A stretch of DNA of 64,000 bases, taken from the NCBI RefSeq assembly GCF_003952185.1, contig NZ_RXFS01000001.1, positions 558,001 through 622,000 on the forward strand, in the 5' to 3' direction. The DNA comes from Variovorax sp. 679 (lineage in GTDB: Bacteria; Pseudomonadota; Gammaproteobacteria; Burkholderiales; Burkholderiaceae_C). A program made the translations under genes and the position numbers. This document shows, in pieces, positions 45,356 to 53,436 of this stretch (position 1 is its first letter; each line of letters opens with the position of its first letter). Below the pieces are notes generated by a model. That model made no database searches. It saw only the letters and a list, made by a program, of their open reading frames with translations, and was not told the DNA's origin.

Positions 45356-46113
45356 CGCACTCCGCATTGCGCCGCGGCCTGCGAGCCGCGCTGCTGCTGC
45401 TCGCCGCCACGCTCGTGCCGGCAGTGGCCTGGACCCAGGGCCTGCCCGGCATCACCAGCACGCCCGGCCCCGGCGGCAGCCAGACCTGGTCACTGAGCGT
45501 GCAGACCATGGTGCTGCTGACCTCGCTCACCTTCCTTCCCGCGCTGCTGCTGTCGATGACCAGCTTCACGCGCATCCTCATCGTGATGGGCCTGCTGCGC
45601 ACCGCCATCGGCACGCAGACCTCGCCGCCCAACCAGATCCTCGTGGGGCTGTCGCTCTTCCTCACCTTCTTCGTGATGTCTCCGGTGCTCGACAAGGCCT
45701 ACACCGACGCCTACAAGCCCTTCTCGGAAAACAGGATCAGCGCCGAAGCGGCGATGGAGCGCGGCATCGCGCCCTTCAAGACCTTCATGCTCAAGCAGAC
45801 CCGCGAGAGCGACTTGGCGCTGTTCGCGCGGCTCGCGAAGGTGCCCGACATGCAGGGCCCCGAAGACGTGCCGCTGCGCATACTGCTGCCCTCCTTCGTC
45901 ATCAGCGAGCTGAAGACCGCGTTCCAGATCGGCTTCACCATCTTCATACCGTTTCTCATCATCGACCTCGTGGTGGCCAGCGTGCTGATGTCCATGGGCA
46001 TGATGATGGTGCCGCCTGCTTCGATTGCGCTGCCCTTCAAGCTGATGCTGTTCGTGCTGGCCGACGGCTGGCAGCTGCTCATCGGCGCGCTGGCGCAGAG
46101 CTTCTATCTCTAG
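45352..46113 (+). CDS. fliP: flagellar export gate protein FliP
   Basis: A 253-residue export-gate core protein with a cleavable signal sequence (1-29, AWTQ) and four membrane segments. Family motifs: [51 protein letters not shown] and [23 protein letters not shown]. The start ATG overlaps the fliO stop; the longer frame from 45046 is not used. Confidence 0.98.
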   Translation: MTHSALRRGLRAALLLLAATLVPAVAWTQGLPGITSTPGPGGSQTWSLSVQTMVLLTSLTFLPALLLSMTSFTRILIVMGLLRTAIGTQTSPPNQILVGLSLFLTFFVMSPVLDKAYTDAYKPFSENRISAEAAMERGIAPFKTFMLKQTRESDLALFARLAKVPDMQGPEDVPLRILLPSFVISELKTAFQIGFTIFIPFLIIDLVVASVLMSMGMMMVPPASIALPFKLMLFVLADGWQLLIGALAQSFYL

Positions 46114-46151
46114 GTTCCATCCCCAGGCTCTATCTCCAGGTACAGGCAGAG

Positions 46152-46421
46152 ATGACCCCCGAATCCGTCATGACCATGGGCCACCGGGCCATGGAAATAT
46201 CGTTGCTCATCGGTGCCCCGCTGCTGCTGGTGGCGCTCATCATCGGCCTGATCGTGAGCATCTTCCAGGCGGCCACGCAGATCAACGAGGCCACGCTGTC
46301 CTTCATTCCCAAGCTGCTCGCGGTGTTCGCCACGCTCGTGGTCGCCGGGCCCTGGATGCTGGACCGCATGCTCGACTACATGCGCGCGCTGTTCGCCGGC
46401 ATTCCGCTGCTGTTGAACTGA
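46152..46421 (+). CDS. fliQ: flagellar export gate protein FliQ
   Basis: An 89-residue protein with two membrane helices (LLIGAPLLLVALIIGLIVSIFQAATQINEATLSFIPKLLAVFATLVVAGPWML). It has exactly the E. coli length. Part of the FliPQR export channel. Confidence 0.98.
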   Translation: MTPESVMTMGHRAMEISLLIGAPLLLVALIIGLIVSIFQAATQINEATLSFIPKLLAVFATLVVAGPWMLDRMLDYMRALFAGIPLLLN

Positions 46422-46450
46422 TCTGGCTTCCCGACGCGACGTGAGCTGAC

Positions 46451-47248
46451 GTGACCCCGTCGATCATCTCGGTCACCTCGGCCCAGCTCGAGGGCTGGAT
46501 GGTGGCCTTTCTCTGGCCCTTCGTGCGCATGCTCGCGCTGGTGAGCACCGCGCCCATCTTCGGCGAAGCATGGGTACCGAGGCAGGTGAAGGTGCTGATC
46601 GCAGCCATGCTGGCCTTCGTGATCTCGCCCACCATCGGCCCGCTGCCCGCCGTGCCGGTCGTGTCCGCGGGCGGCGTGTGGATCATCGTGCAGCAGGTGC
46701 TGATCGGCGCGGCCATGGGCTTCACAGTGCGGCTCGTGTTCACCGCAGTGCTTGCAGCGGGGGAATACATCGGCCTGCAGATGGGCTTGTCGTTCGCGTC
46801 CTTCTTCGATCCGATGAGCCACGGCAGCACCATGGTGGTGTCGCGCCTGCTGAACATGCTGGCGATGCTGATCTTCCTGGCGCTCGACGGCCACCTGCTG
46901 ATGGTGAACGCGCTGGCGGAGAGCTTTCACACGCTGCCGATTGCGGATGCGCAGCTGGCGTCTCGCGGGTGGATGTTCCTGGCGCTGGCCATCGGCGAGA
47001 TCTTTGCGAGCGGGCTGATGCTGTCGCTGCCGCTGATCACAGCGCTGCTTACGCTGAACCTGGCGATGGGCATCCTGAATCGTGCTTCGCCGCAATTCAG
47101 CATCTTTGCGGTGGGGTTTCCGCTGACGCTGCTGGCGGGGATCTTCATGTTGCAGTTGTTGATGCCGAATCTCGGGGCTTTCTTGGAGCCGAGGTTTGGG
47201 GAGGCTATTGCCAACATGCTTCGGTTTACGCAAGGGTTGCGGCCTTGA
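46451..47248 (+). CDS. fliR: flagellar export gate protein FliR
   Basis: A 265-residue membrane protein, last of the fliLMNOPQR block. Family features: MVAFLWPFVRMLALVSTAPIFGEAWVPRQVKVLIAAMLAFVISP and QMGLSFASFFDPMSHGSTMVVSRLLNMLAMLIFLALDGHLLM. The start is GTG 46451 with a weak ribosome site. Codons in the last 300 bp end in G or T far more often than elsewhere in the operon. Confidence 0.97.
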   Translation: MTPSIISVTSAQLEGWMVAFLWPFVRMLALVSTAPIFGEAWVPRQVKVLIAAMLAFVISPTIGPLPAVPVVSAGGVWIIVQQVLIGAAMGFTVRLVFTAVLAAGEYIGLQMGLSFASFFDPMSHGSTMVVSRLLNMLAMLIFLALDGHLLMVNALAESFHTLPIADAQLASRGWMFLALAIGEIFASGLMLSLPLITALLTLNLAMGILNRASPQFSIFAVGFPLTLLAGIFMLQLLMPNLGAFLEPRFGEAIANMLRFTQGLRP

Positions 47249-47321
47249 TCTTTCGCGGTAGCTGAAGCTACAAGCGATGGGGGCATCCCCGCTTTCCTCG
47301 AATCGCAGATAGGTGCGTGGC

Positions 47322-47327
47322 TATACT
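47322..47327 (+). promoter_or_regulatory. candidate -10 box of the C4-like leader
   Basis: TATACT on the plus strand, placing a start near 47334, just before the structured leader. No good -35 box is seen at 17 bp, so the call is tentative. Confidence 0.35.
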
Positions 47328-47360
47328 GCGCCCGTCACGTCGACTACAGGCGTGATCGGG

Positions 47361-47579
47361 ATTGGCGTCCCGTGCAATCACTGCGACGTAAGCCGCAGTT
47401 TCCCGCAGGGTCTGCGGCTTTGTCGTTCGTGCCTCCAGTTTTGGCGGCTCGACGGGAGGGCTCGCGCCCTGCCGGTTTCACGCAAGTGATTGCCCGGTAC
47501 GCCAACCCGTCGAGCTGCCGCCCTCAATTGGCGTTGAGCGCGTCGGTTTCAGCAAACTGCAATCACTTGGAGGCCATTC
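47361..47579 (+). ncRNA. C4-antisense-RNA-like structured leader
   Basis: Leader of the 102-aa gene. Core: GGCGGCTCGAC (47443-47453) pairs with 47509-47522, enclosing the hairpin GGGAGGGCTCGCGCCCTGCC and a loop with two antisense segments: AGTGATTGC (47485-47493) and ACGCCAA (47499-47505). Each is exactly complementary to two sites: upstream (TTGGCGT 47362-47368, GCAATCACT 47374-47382) and downstream (47528-47534, 47559-47567). The last site ends 3 bp before the GGAGG ribosome site. An extra hairpin (47391-47419) lies between. This is the architecture of phage P1/P7 C4 RNA, where the processed core represses translation of the downstream gene. Confidence 0.72.
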
Positions 47580-47888
47580 ATGGCTGCATCTGCTCGCGCG
47601 TCTGCGCACGTCTCTTCGTTTCCCGAATCTTCTGAAGCCGCCAGCATTGAATCGCTTGCGCTGCAGGCATGCGATGACATCGACAGCCTGCGAGAAATGC
47701 AGCGGGCGTACTCGTGCCTCGAAAAACTCGTTCTTCCGCAAGGGGTGAACGACACGGAAGAGGTCTATCCGAACCGGGTCGAACTCGGCGCACTGATCCG
47801 GGTAATCAATGAGGATTTGCAGCGACGGATAGAAGCGATGGACAGTACCTTGCAATCGCTTCGTGCAACCCTAAGCAATCAGGACTGA
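47580..47888 (+). CDS. small protein of unknown function behind C4-like RNA
   Basis: A 102-residue, mostly helical, acidic protein starting at ATG 47580 with GGAGG 6 nt upstream. I recognise no family. The middle holds LALQACDDIDSLREMQRAYSCLEKL and the end IRVINEDLQRRIEAMDSTLQSLRATL, which suggests a helical hairpin or coiled coil. The long structured leader implies tight post-transcriptional control. Similar leader-plus-small-protein pairs are associated with phage-derived loci. It ends 26 bp from the convergent EAL gene. Confidence 0.75.
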   Translation: MAASARASAHVSSFPESSEAASIESLALQACDDIDSLREMQRAYSCLEKLVLPQGVNDTEEVYPNRVELGALIRVINEDLQRRIEAMDSTLQSLRATLSNQD

Positions 47889-47914
47889 TACGCGCAGCTC
47901 CGTAAGTCGGGAAG

Positions 47915-49939
47915 TCAAGCAGACGGTCGCACTCCCGCCCCTCCTTCCCCAAAGATCGCCCCATCATGGCAAGCAATCTGTATGAGCGTATCCATCGGAA
48001 CAGCCTTCGAAAAAAGATACCCCTGCCCCACAAGCACCCCCATCTCCAGCAGCAGCGTCGACTGGTCCTCCGTCTCCACGCCCTCCGCAACCAGCGTGGC
48101 GTTGTAGCGAGTCGCGCTTTCCAACGCGAGCGACACGGCTTCGCGCATGCGCGGCTGGTCGATCCTTGAGATCATGCTGTGGTCGATCTTCACCTCCGTG
48201 AACGGGATGGTCGCCAGGGTCGTCAGCGCCGAGTAGCCCGTGCCGAAGTCGTCGAGCGAAAGTCCCACGCCCGCGCTTTGCAGCACGGCGATGTTGGTGC
48301 GCACCGTTTCCACATCGGGCACATGGCCGCTTTCCGTGATTTCGACGAACAGCAGCCGGGGCGGAACGTGCAGCAGCTTGAGGAACGACAGCACGCGGTC
48401 GCCGAAGAGCGGCAGCGTCAGCGTGGTGGCGGAGATGTTGACCGAAAGAGGTATGTGGCAGCCGGCGGCAAGGCAGCGCTTGATGTCGCGCCCGACGACT
48501 TCCAGCGTGCACCACTCGAACTGCGACAGGAGCTGGTGCCGGGTCGCGATCTCGATCACGTACGGCGGTGGCAGCAGATGGCCGTTCAGCGGATGCGCGC
48601 GCAGCAGCGCCTCGGCCCCGCACACGTGGCGCGTCAGCAGGTGGAACTTCGGCTGGTACTGCATCGGCGGGCTGGCGGTGCGGATCCAGTCGATCAGCAT
48701 GCGCCGGACGTCCTCGTCCCTGTCGGCCTGGTCCGCAAACGAGCCGTGGAAATAGCGCACCGTTTGCTCGTTGCTCTGCAACGCGAGGTTCAGCTCTCGA
48801 AGGATCGCGGCGGCGTTCGCCTTCGAACCCGCCCGGACATTGGAAACGCCGATCCGCAGCTGCAGCGGCATGTAGGCGACATGAATCCTCCGCAGCGCCG
48901 CCACCACTTCGGCCAGCACGCGATGCGCCAGGTGATGCTGCTCCATCCACTCCAGCGAGGTTCCCTGCACCACCACGGTGAGCGAAAAGTCGTTCAGCTG
49001 AAAGCACAGGGGGTTGAATGTCTCGAGCGACTGGCCTGCCTGCCCCCGGGTCATGATGGAAGAGAGATGCTCCCACAGGTGGTCTGTCCAGTCGTGGCCG
49101 AGCGTGCGCACCATCTCCTTGAGGTTCGCGACCTGGAAGGTCATCAGGGCATGCTGCCTGTCGTCGGCCGCCAGCAGCTTCTCGAGAAATTCGCCGAGCG
49201 CCCGGCGGTTGGGAAGCCCCGTCAGATGGTTCGTGCGCGACGCGACCAGCGCGCGGGCGCGCGACTCCCTTTCCCGGGCATCCCCTCGAAGAAGCGCCAG
49301 CACGCAGGCAATGATCATCAGCGACAGCGCACAGCCGAAGACGTGAAGGACAAGGACGCGCGCGTTGACGATGGGAGGCACCAGCTCGAACGCATGGACC
49401 AGGCCGATCGAGAGCATGGTGAACGCAACCCGCGCGAGCCAGGCGCTGCAGATGTCGCGCCAGCCGAAGGAGGTGATCGGCTTGTGGCGCAGGCGGTAGT
49501 GCATGACGATGCCGCCGGCGACCATCAGGGTCATGTCGAGCAGGAACGCCGGCGCCTGGTGGAAGCCGCCGAACAGGAGCCTGGCGCCCACGATCAGCGT
49601 CCAGCCGATAGCCCCGCCGCGCCAGCCGCCCAGCAACCCCGACAGGAAGAGCAGGTCGGACCCGAGGTAGGGTTTGGACGGCAGGTTCATCAGCTGGAAT
49701 GCCATCCCGAGAAGGACGAACCCCGTCAATCCCACCGTCCATCCGTAGAAGGTCGCCCGGCGATGGAGCGCCGCTTCGGACGACTTCGACACCATGAGCA
49801 CCAGGCTGAAGACACCCAGCAGCGCCGCCGCCTGCATCAGGAGGATGGGGTAGTTGGCTACCTCAGCCTTCCAAACCGAAAGTACGAATTCCCACACGCT
49901 GGTGCTCCCGGTTTTTCGCGTCGCGCTGACGACGCCCAC
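47915..49939 (-). CDS. membrane EAL-domain c-di-GMP phosphodiesterase with degenerate GGDEF
   Basis: A 674-residue protein. The N-terminal 5TM sensor resembles 5TM-5TMR_LYT (LSGLLGGWRGGAIGWTLIVGARLLFGGF, 99-126). Residues 235-400 are GGDEF-like (LTGLPNRRALGEFL) but LNDFSLT stands where RxGGDEF should be, so no cyclase activity is expected. The EAL domain (410-660) keeps Glu443 (EALLR), Asn501, Glu533, the DDFGTG pair 563-564, Lys584, Glu619 and Gln639, so c-di-GMP hydrolysis is likely. GTG start 49939 has AAGGA upstream. Next to flgL, it probably promotes motility. Confidence 0.92.
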   Translation of the reverse strand: MGVVSATRKTGSTSVWEFVLSVWKAEVANYPILLMQAAALLGVFSLVLMVSKSSEAALHRRATFYGWTVGLTGFVLLGMAFQLMNLPSKPYLGSDLLFLSGLLGGWRGGAIGWTLIVGARLLFGGFHQAPAFLLDMTLMVAGGIVMHYRLRHKPITSFGWRDICSAWLARVAFTMLSIGLVHAFELVPPIVNARVLVLHVFGCALSLMIIACVLALLRGDARERESRARALVASRTNHLTGLPNRRALGEFLEKLLAADDRQHALMTFQVANLKEMVRTLGHDWTDHLWEHLSSIMTRGQAGQSLETFNPLCFQLNDFSLTVVVQGTSLEWMEQHHLAHRVLAEVVAALRRIHVAYMPLQLRIGVSNVRAGSKANAAAILRELNLALQSNEQTVRYFHGSFADQADRDEDVRRMLIDWIRTASPPMQYQPKFHLLTRHVCGAEALLRAHPLNGHLLPPPYVIEIATRHQLLSQFEWCTLEVVGRDIKRCLAAGCHIPLSVNISATTLTLPLFGDRVLSFLKLLHVPPRLLFVEITESGHVPDVETVRTNIAVLQSAGVGLSLDDFGTGYSALTTLATIPFTEVKIDHSMISRIDQPRMREAVSLALESATRYNATLVAEGVETEDQSTLLLEMGVLVGQGYLFSKAVPMDTLIQIACHDGAIFGEGGAGVRPSA

Positions 49940-50075
49940 ACATTCCTTTCATCTCCGTACGCAGCGACAGGGGACTCCGGCCTGGCCCCCAAGCGGCATC
50001 GAAGATCCGGGAGTTGTTGTTGTCGCCTCGTCAACCAGGGAGCCGCGGCGTCTCCGCGGATGCCGCGCCCTCTTC

Positions 50076-51287
50076 CTACAGATAGTTGAACAGCGAGATG
50101 CTGTTGAGCCTCGCGAAGGTCATCTGCGTGGCCTGCAGCGAGGACTGGCGCTGGTAGAACTCCGCGATGGCGCTGTAGGGGTCCAGGTCTTCGATGGAGG
50201 ACAGGTACGAGTCTTCCTGCAGCTTGCGATCCGCTCCGCCCGAATTCAGCGAGTCGATCTCGCTCTGGCGCGACCCGACGGACGACAGCACCGTCAGCAC
50301 GTTGTCGTGCGCGTTCGTCACCTTCACGTTGGCGGTGCTCAGCGCGTTCAGCAGCTTCGCCTGCGCGGCCGCGCCGCCGCCGGCCAGTGGCGTGCGCAGT
50401 GCGGTCACCAGCTCGCCGATGGAAGCGAACACGTCGGTGCCGGCGTTCTTCGCGGTAGACACGTCGAAGCTGTCGCCAGGCGCCGGCGTGCCGGTGATCT
50501 TGACCTGCACGCCGCCGAAAGTGACGGGCGTGTCCGGCGAGATCGGGCCGACGCCTGCCACCACGGGCGGGGTGTCCTTGGTCGTCACCGTGTAGCCGGT
50601 GGCGCTGAAGGTGATGGTGAAGTCCTTGCCGTAGTTCGGCGCCGTTGCATCGGTCACGCTGACGGAGCCGAACACGCCGGTGCCGGTGTTGCCTGCGGCG
50701 CCCGAGGCCACGTAGCCCGCACTGCCCTGCACCGACTGGAAGACGGTGCGGCCGTCGTCCGAGGTGGCCATCTGGCGCGCCACGTCGACCTGCATCAGCC
50801 GCTGGCCCTGGTCGCCCACGTACTGCACGCCGCCACCTGCAGCGGTCACGAAGGGCGGCGTTCCGCTCTTGAAGCCGGCGAACAGGTACTGGCCGCTGCT
50901 GTCTGTGGAATTGGCCACGCCCACCAGCTGGTCGTAGCTGCTCTGGATGGCGGTGGCGATGGATGCGCGGTCGGCGTCCGACAGCGCGGCGCCGCCGGCC
51001 TGCACGGTCAGGGTCTTGATGTTCTGCAGGATCGACGTCACCGAGTCGAGCGCGTTCTCCTCGTTGGAGAGCGAGAGCGACGCGCGCTGGCGGCTGGTGG
51101 CGTATTGCGAAATCTCCGACAGCGTCTGGCTCACGCCGAGCGCGCGGGCCGCGCCCACGGGGTCGTCGCCGGCCGAGAGAAACTTGGAGTTGGTGGCCAG
51201 CTGCTGCTGGACCCTGAACAGCTTCTGCTGCTGCTGGCCCATGGCCAGCACGTTCTGATCGTAGAAGGATTGGGTGCTGATGCGCAT
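50076..51287 (-). CDS. flgL: flagellar hook-filament junction protein FlgL
   Basis: A 403-residue junction protein (HAP3). N-terminal MRISTQSFYDQNVLAMGQQQQKLFRVQQQLATNSKFLSAGDDPVGAARALGVSQTLSE and the flagellin-like C-terminal helix (YSAIAEFYQRQSSLQATQMTFARLNSISLFNYL) flank a variable middle. It follows flgK by 52 bp on the same strand. flgB-J genes are not in the window. Confidence 0.97.
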   Translation of the reverse strand: MRISTQSFYDQNVLAMGQQQQKLFRVQQQLATNSKFLSAGDDPVGAARALGVSQTLSEISQYATSRQRASLSLSNEENALDSVTSILQNIKTLTVQAGGAALSDADRASIATAIQSSYDQLVGVANSTDSSGQYLFAGFKSGTPPFVTAAGGGVQYVGDQGQRLMQVDVARQMATSDDGRTVFQSVQGSAGYVASGAAGNTGTGVFGSVSVTDATAPNYGKDFTITFSATGYTVTTKDTPPVVAGVGPISPDTPVTFGGVQVKITGTPAPGDSFDVSTAKNAGTDVFASIGELVTALRTPLAGGGAAAQAKLLNALSTANVKVTNAHDNVLTVLSSVGSRQSEIDSLNSGGADRKLQEDSYLSSIEDLDPYSAIAEFYQRQSSLQATQMTFARLNSISLFNYL

Positions 51288-51339
51288 CGCTTTGCCCTGA
51301 CTTGACTTGGTGACTCTTCCGGACGGGTTCTGCCCGAAC

Positions 51340-53304
51340 TCAGCGGCCGATGCCGAGGATGGTGTCGAAGATGGTCGAGGCGGTCTGGATCACCTTCGCA
51401 TTGGCCTGGTACATCTGCTGGAACATCAGCAGGTTGGCGGTTTCCTCGTCCTGCACCACGCCCGAGATGGAGTCGCGGCTGGCCTTGATCTGGCTGGTGA
51501 CGCTGTCCTGCGTGGTGGCTGCGACCTTGATGGCCATGGAGCGGTTGCCGACTTCGCTGACCAGTTGCGAGTAGGCGCCGTTGAAGGTCGCCGTGCCGTT
51601 GGCCATGGTGGTCTTGCGCTGCAGCGCGCCCAGCAGCAGCGCGTTGCTGCCGTCCGATACGCCCGAGCTGTTCTTGCCGATGGTGAAGGTGTCGCCGTTC
51701 GCGGGCGCGCCGGTCATCGTGACGCTGACGCCGTCGAAGCTCATCTTCGCGCCGGCGGTGTAGGGCACGGGCGTGCCGGCCGCGTAGGTGGTGCTGGTGC
51801 CGTTGGCCAGCGTGACGGTCACGGCCGAGGTGGCGGGAAAGCCCGTCAGGTTGCCGGTGGCGGCGTCGTAGCTCAGCGTGAGGTTGGTGGCCAGCGGGGT
51901 CGCGGGGTAGCTCGCGTCCACGGTGGCCGCGCCCAGCGCGCCGGTGCCCTTGTTGCCGGCGGTGTTGCCGGTGACGATGGGCGAGGCTGCCGCCACCTTG
52001 GAGGGGTCGCGCGTGAGCACGTCGAGGTCGCGCGCGCCGGTGCGCGTGGGCTGGATCAGGAACGAGTCGCCCGCCTGCGCAGTGCCGCTGGTCGCCGCGA
52101 GGCTCACGCCGTCGAAGGTGATCGGGAAGGTGGTGAAGCTGCCCATCGACTGCTTGTCCGACAGGCGGGTGACGTTGTAGGTGAGCGTGCCGGCCACGTT
52201 GGTGACTTCCACGCTGTAGTCGCTGGTCGTGAGCTGCGAGGCGTTCGAAAGCGATGCGCCGAGCTGGAGATTGCCCGCGTTCTTCGCGTTCGAGAGCGCG
52301 ACCGGCACGGCCTGCGTGAAGAAGTCCTTGCCCAGTGCGCCGCTCAGGTCCACGCCCAGCTTGTGCTGCGCGTTCACCGCGTCGGCCACCGACATTGCGA
52401 GCCGGCCGATGGCGTTCTGCGTGGGAATGAGCGTGTCGCGGCGGAAGGCAAGCAGGCCACCGAGCGTGCCGCCGGTGATGACGCCGTCTCCCAGCTCGGA
52501 CGTGTTGCCCGCGAAGCCCTGCAGCGCGATGGCCTTGCGCGACGGGTCGGCCGCGGAGTTCACCGCGGCCATCGTGGCGGCGTAGTCGCCCACCACCAGC
52601 GACTGGCCGGTGGCGATGAACACGTTGTACTTGCCGTTGTCCTGCTGCAGCACCTTCACGTCGACGATCTGGCTCAGCTGGCTCACGAGCTGGTCGCGCT
52701 GGTCGAGCAGGTCGTTGGGCGGCTGGCCGCCGGCCATGGCGCTGATCTGGCTGATCTGCTGGTTGAGGCTGGCGATCTTGCCGGCGTAGGTGTTGATCTG
52801 GTTCACGCTGCCGACGATCTGGTCGTTGACAGAGGAGTTCATGTCCGACAGGTACTGGTCGGTCGAGCGGAACTTGCCGGCCAGCGCCTGCGCGGAGCTG
52901 ATCATCTGCTGGCGCGCGGCCGGGTCGGCCGGCGTGTTGGCCACGCCCTGGATGCTGGTGAAGAAGCTCTGCATCAGCGGCGCGATGCCCGAGGTCTTGT
53001 CCGCCAGCAGGGTGTCGACGCGGGTGACCTGCGTGCCGTTGGTGGCGAGCGCGGCCGAGGCCGACTGCGCGATGGACAGCTGCGCCGTCAGGTAGCGGTC
53101 GTAGCTGCGCGAGACGGTCGAGACATTGGCGCCCGAGCCGATGAAGCCCGAGCCGGTGGCGTTGGGGCTGCCGGTGGCGATCTCCGCCACCTGGCGGCTG
53201 TAGCCCGTGGTGTAGGCGTTGGCGGTGTTGTGGGCCGTGGTCATCAGCGCGGTGCGCGCGACGCCGAGACCGCTCAGACCCGTGTAGAACAAACTTCCGG
53301 ACAT
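51340..53304 (-). CDS. flgK: flagellar hook-associated protein FlgK
   Basis: A 654-residue junction protein (HAP1). It begins MSGSLFYTGLSGLGVARTALMTTAHNTANAYTTGYSRQ and ends EETANLLMFQQMYQANAKVIQTASTIFDTILGIGR, both family signatures. The ribosome site is duplicated in tandem just before the ATG. A sigma-28-like promoter lies about 105-130 bp upstream. Confidence 0.98.
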   Translation of the reverse strand: MSGSLFYTGLSGLGVARTALMTTAHNTANAYTTGYSRQVAEIATGSPNATGSGFIGSGANVSTVSRSYDRYLTAQLSIAQSASAALATNGTQVTRVDTLLADKTSGIAPLMQSFFTSIQGVANTPADPAARQQMISSAQALAGKFRSTDQYLSDMNSSVNDQIVGSVNQINTYAGKIASLNQQISQISAMAGGQPPNDLLDQRDQLVSQLSQIVDVKVLQQDNGKYNVFIATGQSLVVGDYAATMAAVNSAADPSRKAIALQGFAGNTSELGDGVITGGTLGGLLAFRRDTLIPTQNAIGRLAMSVADAVNAQHKLGVDLSGALGKDFFTQAVPVALSNAKNAGNLQLGASLSNASQLTTSDYSVEVTNVAGTLTYNVTRLSDKQSMGSFTTFPITFDGVSLAATSGTAQAGDSFLIQPTRTGARDLDVLTRDPSKVAAASPIVTGNTAGNKGTGALGAATVDASYPATPLATNLTLSYDAATGNLTGFPATSAVTVTLANGTSTTYAAGTPVPYTAGAKMSFDGVSVTMTGAPANGDTFTIGKNSSGVSDGSNALLLGALQRKTTMANGTATFNGAYSQLVSEVGNRSMAIKVAATTQDSVTSQIKASRDSISGVVQDEETANLLMFQQMYQANAKVIQTASTIFDTILGIGR

Positions 53305-53305
53305 A

Positions 53306-53329
53306 TGGCTTTACCTGTGGCTTTACCTG
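53306..53329 (-). repeat. tandem duplication of the flgK ribosome site
   Basis: Two exact 12-bp copies; on the mRNA each reads CAGGTAAAGCCA, and the second ends one base before the ATG. Each carries AGGTAAA, so there are two Shine-Dalgarno-like sites 12 nt apart. Confidence 0.8.
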
Positions 53330-53406
53330 TCGATGAGGTACGTGAACTGGGGTGGCATCTTTCGCTTCTTTCACTTCTTTCGCTGCGATTCGATGCCTCT
53401 GTGCCT

Positions 53407-53433
53407 ATATCGGCGGCAAGCGCCGAAAGTTGA
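53407..53433 (-). promoter_or_regulatory. sigma-28-like promoter of flgKL
   Basis: On the minus strand TCAA (53433-53430), 15-nt spacer starting CTTT, then GCCGATAT (53414-53407). Seven of eight -10 bases and three of four TAAA bases match FliA consensus with exact spacing. It fits late expression of flgK and flgL. Confidence 0.6.
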
Positions 53434-53436
53434 GGG

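Noticed and set aside
47372..47635. 87-codon frame across the C4-like leader
   Set aside because: It reads through the stems and antisense segments, has no ribosome site and runs into the 102-aa gene in another frame. Its residues follow from RNA structure. An Icd-like product, as claimed for some C4 loci, cannot be fully excluded.
50051..50067. CCGCGG...CCGCGG stem after flgL as a terminator
   Set aside because: The stem is short and no T-run follows on the flgL strand.
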